From: Aralia elata
Lineage: Eukaryota > Streptophyta > Magnoliopsida > Apiales > Araliaceae
Length of the DNA stretch: 64,000 nt
Direction of reading: 5' to 3'
Assembly (NCBI GenBank): GCA_034770075.1
Contig: CM068386.1
Location: forward strand, 44,677,990-44,741,989
In this document: piece by piece, positions 52,138 to 62,900 of the stretch
Numbering within the stretch: position 1 is the stretch's first letter
Layout of the letters: each line of letters begins with the position of its first letter
Made by a program: the position numbers and the translations under genes
Notes under the pieces: generated by a model
Seen by the model: the letters and a program-made list of their open reading frames with translations, nothing else
Databases searched by the model: none
Told to the model about the DNA's origin: nothing

Positions 52138-53412
52138 TGGTTTACTGTCGCAAGCAACCGAAAATAAAACCTTATTGTGAAAGATAATAATGTAGCAGTG
52201 CAAGTAAGAGTCGATCCCACAGAGAGTGATTAGTCTAAATTTATACTTTGTTTACCAAAAATGGGGGGGTTTATAATTTGATTTCACTAATTATCAAGAA
52301 CAGAATTTAAAGTGATAAGAATAACCAATTAATTAAAGATTTCAGTTCTTCCGGTTCAGTATCACCTTTTTACAACAATAGAAAAATTAAGCAAAGCAAT
52401 ATTTATCCTTCAATGAAATTAATAGCCCTAGGTAGCAACAAGCTCTACTACCCGAAATTCCCCTTAGATTATCACTTAATGAAACAAGCTCTTCACAAGA
52501 TTCTAACCATTATACAACCTAGAACAAGCTCTCTAGATTTAATATAATAGTAGCATTAAGAACTAGGGAATTACACTAATCCAAGCAACAATCACACAAG
52601 TTCGGATTATTTAACTTGTCTTTCGATAATCATAGCAATACTCAAAAGCTTGACCATAATCATGTATCACTAATTGCTACTTATGATTAGGAACAATATC
52701 AATTACACGTAATACTGTCTCTTAATCTAGCAGATGAGATTAATCAAATTGACTTAACCGATCACATTAAACCAATCGGAATAAATATCATTCAACAGTT
52801 AAAATAGATTATCAAGAATGAACTTAATGTAAGAAGGAATAAATAGTTTATACTTAATCAAACCATTACCTGTAAACAAGGTTCAACATCCCCTTCGAAC
52901 TGAATAAGGAACTAGCCTAACATAATAAGTCCGATGAATACTTTCTTGATTTATAAAAGGGGTGAGGACAACAACCTCACTATGGAGGTGATCCTCTTTC
53001 CCTACTAAATTATAAAGGGATAAGGACAACATCCTCACTATGGAGGTGATCCTTTTTCCCTACTAATTACACTAAAATTTGGAGAATATGGAGAATGGTG
53101 GGAGAATTAACAAAAATACAAGCCAAGCTTCACTTGGTATTTATAGGAACTCATGGTGTGCTAACCTATCATCATAAGTCAAGATTAAATACTCAATCTA
53201 CTCATGTGCATCAGCCACCCAAAAACGTGTCCATGTGATGCACAAATAGTCCAAATCTAACAACTAAACTAATCAGCTCCTTCTAAGCCAATTTTAAATT
53301 AGCGAACCACTGAATTTGGACTTGGGAAAAGAACAAAAGTTGTAGCTCTGGAGTTTCTAATGAATTTGGGCTTTTGAATCACCTGATTTGGAGTTAGGAA
53401 GCTCAAGTTATG
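52138..53412 (-). repeat. 5' LTR of B, portion left of C
   Basis: Begins TGGTTTACTGTCGC as at 43582 and follows that LTR closely. The sequence stops at TTATG (53408-53412); the rest of this LTR is 59508-60090. Confidence 0.9.
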
Positions 53413-55158
53413 TGTTTGTCGATTTAGCAATCAATAAATACGTGCAAGTGTACACGGTCAACAAGTAATAAAGTGATAAGAGAGTGTCGAACCCACAGAG
53501 AATTATTTAATAATAATTACCAAATATTAACTCATAATCAAATTAATTTTATTTAAACAATTCGATAAAAGATTGTGAATTTGAAAATAAAGTACTAAAC
53601 TAACTAATTACTAACTACCAAGAATTGAATTCAGATAAAAAGGCTTAAGATTACAATTTCCCTTAATGTTTCACTTGAATTAATATACTTCCTGTTAAGT
53701 TATATTAGTTATTCCGGATTGTTAATCAAGAACTCATCAATATTTATAACCATCTCTAGATGTATCATAAACAAATCAACTTAAATCCACAAAAGATAGA
53801 ATTAAGATGAACACCCTAGTTAACTAATTCACTATATCTCTATGTGAATTACAATTAAAAAGGATTTAAAGCACAGGTTCTCTTTTTGATTACATGCGGT
53901 GAATAGGTATATCTCTATCCTAAACACGAATTATGAATTCCATCAACAGCAGAATACACAAACACATGCTATTATGATCAGATCCAATTCTATACTTCAT
54001 CTTTCGAGTTCATATAAAATATCCCAGTAATTATTGGCCAGATAATTAAGCAATTCAGCGCAAACCATAATAGACAATCCAATAATAATCAACAATAATT
54101 AACAAGGAAGCATATCAATAAAAATTACGCAATAAGTTCCATTGTAATCTTAAAAAGAAATTAGTTCATGATTGAATTAAAATCCATCATCCACAATTGA
54201 TAAAGCATTCAAGAATACAAAATAAAAGGATAGAGAAGAGAATAGAATCTGTAGTTGTAATCCTTGAGTCTCTCCTTTAGCTCCTATGATGAATCCTTTG
54301 TGCGTGCTCAATTGCTTCAAGCCTCCCTCTCTTTCTCCCAAACTAGGGTTAGCAAAAAGTAGCAAGATCTCCCCTATTTTATGCCTCACATCATGTATTT
54401 ATAGGTTCTAGTTAAAGTCCTAAACCAATTAGAAGTTACAATCCTTGTTCCATTCAATTTAGGTCAAAAATAAGCTTTTTAAAAACCCGACCTAGCGCGG
54501 CCGCGCCCATATTTGGCCTAGGAAGCAGCGCGGCCCCGCCCAAGTGCCAGAAATCATGTTTTCACTCTGCAGACCAGCGCGGCCGCGCCCAAAATACACT
54601 TGGAACCGGCGCGGCCGCGCCCGACTATTTTCTGCTCGGACATCTGTTGGTAAAATGGTCATAACTTTTGATCCGGGAGGAGTTACGGGGCCTGCCACCT
54701 ATCAAATCGAAGCTATCGACGGTATCTACAGTTTTCATTCTTTGAGTATTGAGAGATTCGGGCTTGAGGATGGTTGAAATTGAGTTTCAAGTGACTGTTA
54801 TGTAAATGACAACTCCAAACCTTGATCTCTGTTGATAAAAATGTCATAACTCTCGCATCTGAACTCCGATTGGGGTGATTCAAGATGTTCCGGAAAGCTA
54901 AGAAGTAAATATACAATAAAAGCCAAGTTCCAAACCAAGAACATGCATCCATTATAATGTTAAAAGCCCTGCAATCTTCCCTTCTCGCATTTGCTCACAT
55001 GTTGTACTCCAAAAGATGTTCGGATTGCGTTTCCTTGCTCATTCCTACAAAATAACATAAAAGCACTATAAATACCTAATACTAACTTAAAATACTTAAG
55101 AACTCACAAATTATCAAGTCAAACGTATTCAATTCATAGATGTAAAGCCCACTCATCA
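53413..55158 (-). repeat. 3' LTR of C
   Basis: Plus-strand ends TGTTTGTCGATTTAGC and AGCCCACTCATCA. A TATA-like TATAAATA lies on the minus strand at 54396-54403. Two shared LTR modules lie at 54648-54743 and 54822-54920, and a cluster of four NotI-like palindromes at 54495-54622. Confidence 0.93.
54495..54622. repeat. Four GCGCGGCCGCGCCC motifs in C LTR
   Basis: At 54495-54508, 54528-54541 (GCGCGGCCCCGCCC), 54577-54590 and 54609-54622; contains NotI-type GCGGCCGC palindromes. The 5' LTR has the same cluster at about 58839-58966 with single-base changes. Confidence 0.9.
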
Positions 55159-55198
55159 AATACCCCCAAACTTAAATCTTTGCTTGTCCTCAAGCAAA
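55159..55198 (-). other. 3' polypurine tract with hairpin of C (PPT2)
   Basis: Sense strand TTTGCTTGAGGACAAGCAAA (55198-55179), then TTTAAGTTTGGGGGTATT next to the LTR start TGATGAGTGGGC. Confidence 0.9.
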
Positions 55199-55627
55199 CA
55201 CTAAGAACAACAATTATAACAACTAATTCTAAATAACCACTCACACGACTCGAGCAATGAATCAATACAAATTTGCATAATAGCCTCAAAGATTTCTTCT
55301 AATGTTAACTCAAGAAAAAAAAAATTTCGAAAACATGCAAAGCCTAAAATTTCAACCTAATCATCAGTTCCACAACTACTCATGATCATTTAAGTGCATG
55401 TGTGTGCATCCAAATGTTCAACTAGCCATGACTCACACTAGATCATATAATCAAATACTTATAAAAGATTTTTAAATCAACTCTAAAAAACCTGCTTTCA
55501 CATCAATCTCCTCTAATAAAGGCAAAACACAAAATTTAGAGGATCAAAAGGATATTTCATACATTTAAGCACATTTGAACCCTTCCCAAGTATTTTAAAA
55601 CGCAATTTTTCTTTCCTTTTTTTTAGT

Positions 55628-55759
55628 GAGTGCGTTTTACGCTCCATCTCACTTCTCATTGAACGAGTGCGTTTTACGCTCCCTCTCGTTTTCTCTCGCA
55701 CGAGTGCGTTTTATGCTCCTTCTCGTGCATGTGTTTATGGGTGAGTGCGTTTTACGCTC
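55628..55759 (-). repeat. Array of four GAGCG hairpins in C
   Basis: GAGTGCGTTTTACGCTC at 55628-55644, 55665-55681, 55743-55759; variant GAGTGCGTTTTATGCTC at 55702-55718. Followed on the plus strand by CATCTCAACCCACCACATGA, also found in A and B. Confidence 0.88.
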
Positions 55760-56202
55760 CATCTCAACCCACCACATGATTTATTCTTTCACTCAGGAAG
55801 GTTTCATAATTTTCAAAATTTTCAATAACCCAAGATTTTCCCCAAACTTATGTTAATGCCTAAATTTCACTTTGAATGATGCTCAAATAAGATTTTAAAG
55901 TTTCAATGATATCTTTCACAAGTATTCAACTAAATTTTTTTCCTTAAGACACAACTAGCTAAACAGATGGATATATGCTTTGAAGTTCAAAAAGATCGCA
56001 AATAGTGTCAACCCAACTTATAAGTCAAAATATAAACTAAGCATGTTTTTCAACTTCACAGGAGTTAAAAAAAAATAAATCCATTTTTTTCTTATCTTTG
56101 GCCATAATCAAATTCAAATCAAACCATTGCTCATCTAACCTAAAAACATACTAACTAACATGCAAATATAATAACCTAAACGCACAAGTACTATATAAGA
56201 AC

Positions 56203-56238
56203 ACACCCCCAAACTTAAGCTAGACATTGTCCTCAATG
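56203..56238 (-). other. Internal polypurine tract with hairpin of C (PPT1)
   Basis: Sense strand CATTGAGGACAATG (5-bp stem, AGGA loop), then CTTAAGTTTGGGGGTGTG. About 1.06 kb before PPT2. Confidence 0.75.
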
Positions 56239-56453
56239 GCTAAGATAGGAAAAAGTAAAGCATAGGACTTCCCTGAAAATATAGCAATCTTCCTCCTTGT
56301 CTGCTAAGTCTGAAGAATAGGTTAGGCACATCGGAATGAATAAGGCAATGCACTTGAATTGGACTCGAATAACCTGTAAATACATTAGAAGCAAATTTAT
56401 TAACTACGATGAAACCTAATAAAATAAAATAAAAAAATAAAATAAAAATTAAA

Positions 56454-56471
56454 CTTGGGTTGCCTCCCAAG
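56454..56471 (-). other. CTTGGG-type hairpin in C
   Basis: Sense strand AAGCGCTT then CTTGGGAGGCAACCCAAG, 6-bp perfect stem. Confidence 0.75.
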
Positions 56472-56511
56472 AAGCGCTTGTTTTATAATCTCAGCCTGAC
56501 TGCTTCAATTT

Positions 56512-57624
56512 CTATCCAATTCCCCTTCGAAAATTGAGGAACCCTCCATCCATTAATAACCATGTAACTTTTGAAGGTTTTGCTGCAGTAGGGGCCATTG
56601 TTTCAAAGTCACCTAGTTTGCTTTTTGTAGATAGGTTCCTAATTACGACTGTCCAATAGCTAGGTGCTTCCTCCGTTGTGTTCGTGATTAGATTGGGGCA
56701 TTGAATCTTGTCAAACACCACGGGCTCTTGTTCTATCTCCTCTCTCTCATCCCACCATGGTTGTAATGTAGTCTTAGTTCTCATGTCATAAAGAGCTTTA
56801 CCAAGGACATGACTACCAAGTGGACACGGTTTTGCAAAACTGACTGGATTCTTGAACTTCGATGGAAAAGGTACATGGGGCACTAACAAAATTGGTACAT
56901 CAGCGTCGAAACTCACGACTTCGGCTGTAATTTCTTGATCGCCACTATTCTCCTCCATATCAGAATTATCATCAATTAGCACGTCCGGTTGTAGCTTTGG
57001 CGCGGGCAATCCATCAGTCTCGAGAACCACGTCATTGGGCCATACACAATGATAACTATTCTTGAAGGCGCTGATAAGCTGTCCCATCTGATTCTCAAGA
57101 TTTCGAATCGACACTGCTTGGTTTTTTATATTTAAATCCACTAAGTTCAACAGCTGATCTTGATCACTCATTCTTTTATCCGTAGCTGTAATAAACTTCG
57201 TCAAGGCCTCCTCCAAACTTAGTTTCCTTTCTTCTTCATGTGGAGGGGCTGGATCCTGAAATTCCGGAGTGTATGATTGGCTTGGAGCAAAGATTTGGAC
57301 TTGATTATTATGGCTCCATGAAAAATCCGGATGATACCCCCAATCTTGATTATAGTTGCTGGGATATGCATAACTGTTGGGGTAATCGCCAAAATTGCCA
57401 CCATACTGCGTCGACTTAAAATTGATGGCGCATTGATGACTCGGATGATTTCCAACATAATAATCACAAATTACCGCCACACTTTGAATACGTTGTACTG
57501 CAAAAGCGTCAATCATCCCCGAAAGTGTCTCAATCTGTGCTGATAATTCATCGAATTTATAAATCCCTGCCGCTCTTGGTTGAATTATTCTCGTATAAGG
57601 CCATTGATAGTCGTAGTCAACCAT
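56512..57624 (-). CDS. Gag-like protein of C (C-terminal Gag part only)
   Basis: Intact 370-codon frame. The ATG at 57624 lies about 110 bp after the PBS. It begins MVDYDYQWPYTRIIQ. Residues 25-70 (FDELSAQIETLSGMIDAFAV, then CDYYVGNHPSHQC) match the region around the zinc knuckle of Athila Gag; B has the equivalent SAIEQQIASLTSLV...CGICLLINHNTDAC. A helical stretch at about 125-190 (LSLEEALTKFITATDKRMSD, SIRNLENQMGQLISAF) is also typical of Athila Gag. Thereafter are Pro/acidic segments of unknown role. The capsid domain is absent. The knuckle is degenerate. The intact frame in a young element suggests selection or recent origin. Confidence 0.7.
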   Translation of the reverse strand: MVDYDYQWPYTRIIQPRAAGIYKFDELSAQIETLSGMIDAFAVQRIQSVAVICDYYVGNHPSHQCAINFKSTQYGGNFGDYPNSYAYPSNYNQDWGYHPDFSWSHNNQVQIFAPSQSYTPEFQDPAPPHEEERKLSLEEALTKFITATDKRMSDQDQLLNLVDLNIKNQAVSIRNLENQMGQLISAFKNSYHCVWPNDVVLETDGLPAPKLQPDVLIDDNSDMEENSGDQEITAEVVSFDADVPILLVPHVPFPSKFKNPVSFAKPCPLGSHVLGKALYDMRTKTTLQPWWDEREEIEQEPVVFDKIQCPNLITNTTEEAPSYWTVVIRNLSTKSKLGDFETMAPTAAKPSKVTWLLMDGGFLNFRRGIG

Positions 57625-57733
57625 GGTGTACCTAAAAAGAGAGAAATATAGGAAGAGAATTAAAATAAAAACAAAATGATTAAATTAAACTAATTTGATT
57701 AAAGTTAATGATGGCAAAAATTATTAAACTAAT

Positions 57734-57751
57734 CCCCGGCAACGGCGCCAA
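57734..57751 (-). other. Primer binding site of C (tRNA-Asp)
   Basis: Sense strand TGGCGCCGTTGCCGGGGA, exact tRNA-Asp match, beside the LTR border at 57756/57757. Confidence 0.9.
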
Positions 57752-57756
57752 AAACT

Positions 57757-59502
57757 TGTTTGTCGATTTAGCAATCAATAAATACGTGCAAGTGTACACG
57801 GTCAACAAGTAATAAAGTGATAAGAGAGTGTCGAACCCACAGAGAATTATTTAATAATAATTACCAAATATTAACTCATAATCAAATTAATTTTATTTAA
57901 ACAATTCGATAAAAGATTGTGAATTTGAAAATAAAGTACTAAACTAACTAATTACTAACTACCAAGAATTGAATTCAGATAAAAAGGCTTAAGATTCCAA
58001 TTTCCCTTAATGTTTCACTTGAATTAATATACTTCCTGTTAAGTTATATTAGTTATTCCGGATTGTTAATCAAGAACTCATCAATATTTATAACCATCTC
58101 TAGATGTATCATAAACAAATCAACTTAAATCCACAAAAGATAGAATTAAGATAAACACCCTAGTTAACTAATTCACTATATCTCTATGTGAATTACAATT
58201 AAAAAGGATTTAAAGCACAGGTTCTCTTTTTGATTACATGCGGTGAATAGGTATATCTCTATCCTAAACACGAATTATGAATTCCATCAACAGCAGAATA
58301 CACAAACACATGCTATTATGATCAGATCCAATTCTATACTTCATCTTTCGAGTTCATATAAAATATCCCAGTAATTATTGGCCAGATAATTAAGCAATTC
58401 AGCGCAAACCATAATAGACAATCCAATAATAATCAACAATAATTAACAAGGAAGCATATCAATAAAAATTACGCAATAAGTTCCATTGTAATCTTAAAAA
58501 GAAATTAGTTCATGATTGAATTAAAATCCATCATCCACAATTGATAAAGCATTCAAGAATACAAAATAAAAGGATAGAGAAGAGAATAGAATCTGTAGTT
58601 GTAATCCTTGAGTCTCTCCTTTAGCTCCTATGATGAATCCTTTGTGCGTGCTCAATTGCTTCAAGCCTCCCTCTCTTTCTCCCAAACTAGGGTTAGCAAA
58701 AAGTAGCAAGATCTCCCCTATTTTGTGCCTCACATCATGTATTTATAGATTCTAGTTAAAGTCCTAAACCAATTAGAAGTTACAATCCTTGTTCCATTCA
58801 ATTTAGGTCAAAAATAAGCTTTTTAAAAACCCGACCTAGCGCGGCCGCGCCCATATTTGGCCTAGGAAGTAGCGCGGCCGCGCCCAAGTGCCAGAAATCA
58901 TGTTTTCACTCTGCAGACCAGCGCGGTCGCTCCCAAAATACACTTGGAACCGGCGCGGCCGCGCCCGACTATTTTCTGCTCGGACATCTGTTGGTAAAAT
59001 GGTCATAACTTTTGATCCGGGAGGAGTTACGGGGCCTGCCACCTATAAAATCGAAGCTATCGACGGGATCTACAGCTTTCATTCTTTGAGTATTGAGAGA
59101 TTCGGGATTGAGGATGGTTGAAATTGAGCTTCAAGTGACTGCTATGTAAATGACAACTCCAAACCTTGATCTCTGTTGATAAAAATGTCATAACTCTCGC
59201 ATCTGAACTCCGATTGGGGTGATTCAAGATGTTCCGGAAAGCTAAGAAGTAAATATACAATAAAATCCAAGTTCCAAACCAAGAACATGCATCCATTGTA
59301 ATGTTAAAAGCCCTGCAATCTTCCCTTCTCGCATTTGCTCGCATGTTGTACTCCAAAAGATGTTCTGATTGCGTTTCCTTGCTCATTCCTACAAAATAAC
59401 ATAAAAACACTATAAATATCTAATACTAACTTAAAATACTTAAGAACTCACAAATTATCAAGTCAAACGTATTCAATTCATAGATGTAAAGCCCACTCAT
59501 CA
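57757..59502 (-). repeat. 5' LTR of C
   Basis: 1746 bp, same length as the 3' LTR; about 1% different by eye. Confidence 0.93.
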
Positions 59503-59507
59503 TTATG

Positions 59508-60090
59508 GCCCAAATACTCCAACTGATCCGAACAGAAATCCAGTCCATGTGGGATTCGGATCAGCTGTCTAAAAAGCAATGTTTGGAGGCCCAAATGAAC
59601 TCGGATTTTTGCTCACCATACCATTCCGGAAAGCTTGAGAAGTCCACTAAAGACTTCAAGAAGACCCCATTCTCATTTGGAAACTCTAACATAATTCAAA
59701 TCGCAAACGAAGCCCCAGAGGTCAATCTGTCCAAAAGCCAAACGATCTGAAATTTTTAGCTTCGACATCCGTTGGTAAAATGGTCATAACTTTCTCACCC
59801 GACCTCTGATTTAAGCGTTTCAAGATGATCCAGAAAGCTAAGAAATAGATTTACAACTTTCCTTCTTTTAGCTTTGAGATATATTAGTTGGACGAAGGAC
59901 AAAATGGAGCCTCAAGTGGACGGACTGATTTCAAAATAATCCAAAAGTGCGGAAATAACTCATTTTTCATTTAATAGCTCCATTTGCAACCTAAATCAAA
60001 ATATTAGAATAGTGAGTACATTTAGGTGTCAAATAAGTATAAAATACTAGACATTAAGAGATAAAAACATAACATATTTTATACTTATCA
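59508..60090 (-). repeat. 5' LTR of B, portion right of C
   Basis: Continues B LTR from GCCCAAATACTCC to ATACTTATCA, matching 44886-45468. Contains the shared LTR module at about 59766-59880. The ORF at 59505-59750 is LTR sequence. Confidence 0.9.
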
Positions 60091-60499
60091 CATAGTTAGT
60101 CAACTAAAACATCTTAAAACTCCCCAAAATAGTGGCTCAAAAAGTAGGTTTAACACATTCACTCTGCTGCAGAATCTGCAGCAGAGGTGATTTACTGGCT
60201 TACTTTGATGATTTTTTTGAATTTCTGGGTTAGTCTATTTGATTTCAAGTTTAGACAAGCATTTAGATCACATAACATAGTATTTTTCTCCATAGTTGGT
60301 TGCTTGAAAACAACCATCTAAGACCTTTAAAATTGAGGCTCAAAAAGAGGGTTCAACACATTTACTCTACTGCAGAATCTGCAACAAAAGTGAATTTCTA
60401 GGCCACTTTGGTGATTTTTAGGAATTTTTTGTGTTAGGATTTTGACTTCCAAATCTAGACATGCATTTAAACCATATAACAATGTATTTTTCTCCAAGG
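60091..60499. repeat. About 204-bp tandem repeats in F, units 3 and 4
   Basis: Units end at 'ctccatag' (60295) and 'ctccaagg' (60499), same landmarks as 43172-43581. Confidence 0.75.
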
Positions 60500-62900
60500 T
60501 TAGTCAACTAAGCAAGCAAGTTTAAGCCTTCTCAAAACAGTCAATCTGGCTTGTACAACACTGGGCCAGATTGGCCTTGTTTTAACTTCAGCCCTGCTAC
60601 TTCATTACCTGGCCATTTAGTTCACTTAGACGCCTATATTTTGATCAAATAGAACCCTTTATAGCTTACCACTACCTCACTTAGCAGTTTTCATGATTTT
60701 GACTCTTAGAACCCAAAACACATAGCACATAACACATGAAAACTTCATTTTTTATAAACATTACTCTTGCTGCACTTTATATACATTCTACCATTTCTAA
60801 TATAACCTCTTATCAAAGTTTGAGCTTACTAAGGTATAGAATTTTTCAGGCCTCTATAGTTCATTATCACAGCTCCATTACTTGAGTTGTATACATGAAA
60901 TTAACATTGCTATCCCAGTTAATCATAAGACATATCACAATTAGTATATAAGTATACATGTATGCATTGGTTTATTACTTTAGCACATGGATTATAATCA
61001 CATCATCAAATTTAAGACATGCATTCCTAGATCTTGTTTATTTTATACATTGTTGTGTTTGAGATTGATTTATATTGTAATTTACTTCTCATTTGAGGCT
61101 CTCCTAGTACTCTAGGTCATATCTAGGGATGTATGGATCCTAGTTGTGGATTATGGATGGTTAGAGAGGATTTCTTATAGATGTAATCTCCTCCTAACTA
61201 GTCGATAATATCCGTTCAACGATTTATTATTTTTATTATAGATTCGACTCTATTTTTATCGATTATTTTATTGGGAGTTATTTCGTTTATTTTATAGTTT
61301 ACCCCGTAAAATCCTAGATTCATATCTAGTGGTAGGGGGTCCCACCTTTTGGCCGGCAAGGGATTCTAACAAATTGAATCTTCTTGATAGCCAATCTGGG
61401 ATATATGTCCAGTTAAATCCCAATTGCGTCATTATCTAGATCTAGAGGATCTTAGATCTACGGATTCCTTTCCTAGATTCTAAATCCTTTTGCTAGATCT
61501 CTTCAATACGTGATAGTCCCTCGCGATATTGGTTTCGGTTGTTCGATCTATGAATTAGGGTCTAAGGGAGCCCTTTCTTAGATTTTGTTTCCCTTTTCTC
61601 CGATTTTGATGTATTATTTCTTATGATTCCGAGTCATGTGAGCCTAGGAATGGAGTCAGGGTCTCTAAATCGGACCTTGACGTAATTCCCACGATGGACA
61701 TAGTTCGCGATTGTAATATTTGCGAGTCAATCATTGTAAATATAAATTTGGGCCTTAAAACGGTATCGAGGGTCTCAACCCACGAAAATCGGATTTAAGG
61801 CCCCCGTGATAGTGGATTTTATTATTGCGAGGTGCTTGGGGCTATTTAGATGGCTTTCATGACCACGGGTAGCTCCCACTATATTTTGATGCTTGCTTTA
61901 TCTTTTGACACAAAACGATTTTTGAATCGACTAAGATCTTGTAAAATTAAATCAATCTAGGTTACTAGATAGCGCTAGGTTAACATTGGAAGTAACGTAG
62001 AACCTCGATTCTTATTCGATGAAAGGTTTGGAAACCATGTCTTCCAAAACATTCCCCAAAAAAGGCTTTGTCAAGCGAAAACTAAAATTGAAACTTTCTC
62101 TTTAAATCGAATCCTTCGTGCATAGGTTCAAAGAAGCTCAAAGTTATTTTCCAAAATAAACACGATCTCGACGACTCTAGGAGGTGACACCCTAGATTAC
62201 ACGACTCGACCATAGGAAATGACCCCCAAGATATGTATAGACTTGCAACTTGTTTCTAGGAGACGACCCTAGATTACCAATTCACATAAGCCTATGCACA
62301 CATACACACACATTTAAGGAAATCATTAAGAAAGCGGTAACCGTGTTTTCACGGAAGTCAGGGATGCCTAACACCTTCCCCCTCGCTTAAGCAAGCCCCC
62401 GAACTTTATGAATCTCAGTTTCGGACCAATTTTATGGAGTCACATATGGGTCATCTTAATTGTGAAAAATCTAAAATTCGGATGAGTTGGTACATCCATT
62501 TAAATCTTTACCAATTGGCTGCTTTGTCTAATTGACCCATCATTAAAATGAACATTTCAAAATCCCGTCGACATTTTATGTCTATTTTTTCCAAAATCAC
62601 CCTTAGAACTATTAAATCCTAAAAATGAAAATAGTAAAAAGGGCATAATTTTTAGAGAAAAATCTGAACATCAACAACATTTATAGAGGAAATATTTACA
62701 GTTTATTAGTAAAGGGTTTATTTAATTAATTCTTGGACTGAAGTGCAATTACAATTATTTAGTGGAATTAATTATAATTAATATTTATTTTGAATATAAT
62801 TATTAGATAATAATATCTAGATAAGTATTGGAGTCAGAAGAGAAATCCCTTATGATCCACTTCCTAGCCTAATATGGACCAGATTCTTAAGAGATGGTAA
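60091..62900 (+). mobile_element. LTR-like sequence F, right part
   Basis: Starts with the duplicated CATAG and continues the ~204-bp tandem repeats (to 60499). No coding sequence found. 62330-62400 has 'gggatgcctaacaccttccccc', a phrase that reminds me of the ends of very long Ogre-type LTRs; this is a weak, memory-based similarity. The extent to 62900 is approximate. Confidence 0.4.

Larger units (their letters stand above)
55199..56511 (-). other. Non-coding 3' region of C
   Basis: 1.3 kb between the gag-like ORF and the 3' LTR with no supported gene. It holds the hairpin array, PPT1 and the CTTGGG hairpin listed separately; the rest is AT-rich. Confidence 0.6.
53413..59502 (-). mobile_element. 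Young non-autonomous Athila-lineage element C
   Basis: LTRs 53413-55158 (3') and 57757-59502 (5'), both 1746 bp with about 20 differences by eye. Target duplication TTATG at 53408-53412 and 59503-59507. PBS is an exact tRNA-Asp match. Only one intact ORF (gag-like, 56512-57624); no protease, RT or integrase. It inserted within the 5' LTR of B; the intact B sequence at 44877-44900 shows the empty site. Confidence 0.93.
43582..60090 (-). mobile_element. Athila-lineage Ty3/gypsy retrotransposon B, with C nested in its 5' LTR
   Basis: Minus-strand element: 3' LTR 43582-45468, internal 45469-52137, 5' LTR 52138-60090 (split by C). Target duplication CATAG at 43577-43581 and 60091-60095. PBS for tRNA-Asp with two mismatches (52116-52133). 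Gag, protease, RT, RNase H and integrase are all recognisable but broken by stops and frameshifts; no env-like ORF was seen. It encodes FMDDF at the RT active site, as usual for Athila. It lies in F. Confidence 0.92.

Noticed and set aside
54492..54777. Overlapping ORFs on both strands in C LTR (Arg/Pro-rich)
   Set aside because: Composition follows from the GC palindromes; they lie in the LTR, are duplicated exactly in the other LTR, and have no family resemblance.
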